From: Macrostomum hystrix
Lineage: Eukaryota; Platyhelminthes; Macrostomidae
Direction of reading: 5' to 3'
Assembly: GCA_950097015.1 (NCBI GenBank)
Contig: CATNEN010000038.1
Coordinates: 26,077,001-26,141,000 of the forward strand
Length of the DNA: 64,000 bases
Shown here: positions 62,785 through 64,000 of the stretch, piece by piece
How positions within the stretch are numbered: position 1 is the first letter of the stretch
Layout: the number at the start of each line of letters is the position of its first letter
Position numbers and translations under genes: made by a program
The notes under the pieces: generated by a model
Databases searched by the model: none
What the model was told of the DNA's origin: nothing
Seen by the model: the letters and a program-made list of their open reading frames with translations, nothing else

Positions 62785-64000
62785 CTCTACTTCTCCCCAG
62801 TCTCTCTCTACTTCTCCCCAGTCTCTCTCTACTTCTCCCCAATCTCTCTACTTCTTCCCAATCTCTCTACTTCTCCCCAGTCTCTCTCTACTTCTCCCCA
62901 GTCTCTCTCTACTTCTCCCCAATCTCTCTACTTCTTCCCAATCTCTCTCTACTTCTTCCCAATCTCTCTACTCTCCCCAATCTCTTTCTACTCTCACCAA
63001 TCTCTCTCTACTTCTTCCCAATCTCTCTCTACTCTCCCCAATCTCTCTCTACTTCTCCCAATCTCTCTCTACTTCTCACCAATCTCTCTACTTCTTCCCA
63101 ATCTCTCTACTTCTCCCCAGTCTCTCTCTACTTCTCCCCAGTCTCTCTCTACTTCTCCCCAATCTCTCTACTTCTTCCCAATCTCTCTCTACTTCTTCCC
63201 AATCTCTCTACTCTCCCCAATCTCTTTCTACTCTCCCCAATCTCTCTCTACTTCTCCCAATCTCTCTCTACTTCTCACCAATCTCTCTACTTCTACCCAA
63301 TCTCTCTACTTCTACCCAATCTCTCTACTTCTACCCAATCTCTTTCTACTCTCCCAAATCTCTATCTACTTCTCCCAATCTCTCTACTTCTCCCCAATCT
63401 CTCTACTTCTCACCAATCTCTATCTACTTCTCCCAATCTCTCTACTTCTTCCCAATCTCTCTCTACTCTCCCCAATCTCTCTCTACTTCTCCCAATCTCT
63501 CTCTACTTCTCACCAATCTCTCTACTTCTCCCCAATCTCTCTCTACTTCTTCCCAATCTCTCTACTCTCCCCAATATCTTTCTACTCTCACCAATCTCTC
63601 TCTACTTCTTCCCAATCTCTCTACTTCTCCCCAGTCTCTCTCTACTTCTCCCCAATCTCTCTACTTCTCCCCAATCTCTCTCTACTTCTCCCCAGTCTCT
63701 CTCTACTTCTCCCCAGTCTCTCTCTACTTCTCCCCAGTCTCTCTCTACTTCTCCCCAGTCTCTCTCTACTTCTCCCCAGTCTCTCTCTACTTCTCCCCAG
63801 TCTCTCTCTACTTCTCCCCAGTCTCTCTCTACTTCTCCCCAGTCTCTCTCTACTTCTCCCCAGTCTCTCTCTACTTCTCCCCAGTCTCTCTCTACTTCTC
63901 CCCAGTCTCTCTCTACTTCTCCCCAGTCTCTCTCTACTTCTCCCCAGTCTCTCTCTACTTCTCCCCAGTCTCTCTCTACTTCTTCCCAATCTCTCTACTT
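62785..64000. repeat. Pyrimidine-rich minisatellite, about 18-21-bp unit, runs off the window
   Basis: Unit near CTCTCTCTACTTCTCCCCAG plus T. Variable to the left (TTCCCAA, CTCACCAA), almost perfectly homogeneous from about 63670 to 63980, suggesting recent expansion at the right. Confidence 0.97.

Overview
The window reads as animal nuclear DNA. Genes are split into many small exons with GT-AG introns. Coding exons are GC-richer than the AT-rich intergenic DNA. tRNA-derived SINEs recur, and the gene families are metazoan (SH2/SH3-containing phospholipase C gamma, GOLPH3, CNBD2, TRP channel, C-type lectin). The candidate SL-type acceptors just upstream of several ATGs and the overall style would suit a flatworm or another spiralian, but the species assignment is inference.

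Layout. 2-12589 (-): a full phospholipase C gamma gene; I could join 14 exons in frame (about 1215 residues: PH, EF-hand region, X, split PH holding two SH2 and an SH3, Y, C2). 13819-14403 (-): a one-exon, secreted, sequon-rich protein. 15433-17310 (+): a one-exon TRP-type channel, closest by motif to TRPA. 17983-18759 (-): a two-exon group-7-allergen-like lipid-binding protein. 18840-20300: a non-coding island rich in palindromes. 21613-22620 (+): a secreted C-type lectin with a PAN-like tail. 24797-28531 (+): GOLPH3, three exons. 33673-38485 (+): a CNBD2-like cyclic-nucleotide-binding protein, five exons. 43041-52977 (+): a 13-exon coiled-coil protein of about 979 residues. 56781-60669 (+): a five-exon Ser/Lys-rich protein of about 625 residues.

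The most striking property is the tandem repeats. About thirty unrelated arrays (units of roughly 9-42 bp plus one tetranucleotide run) fill a large share of the window. Most introns longer than about 300 bp in the four multi-exon genes to the right (GOLPH3, CNBD2-like, coiled-coil, Ser/Lys-rich) consist almost wholly of one private array, often beginning within a few tens of bases of the 5' splice site or ending within tens of bases of the 3' splice site. Two PLC-gamma introns share the same GC-rich 21-bp array, embedded in copies of one dispersed element. Most long open frames in the window (for example the 447- and 629-residue ones) are repeat artefacts.

Two SINE families (here called SINE-A and SINE-B), a decayed LINE 3' end and a dispersed element make up the recognisable mobile DNA. 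The genes show no operon logic or shared pathway; PLC-gamma (PIP2 hydrolysis) and GOLPH3 (PI4P binding at the Golgi) both touch phosphoinositides, but nothing in the sequence links them.
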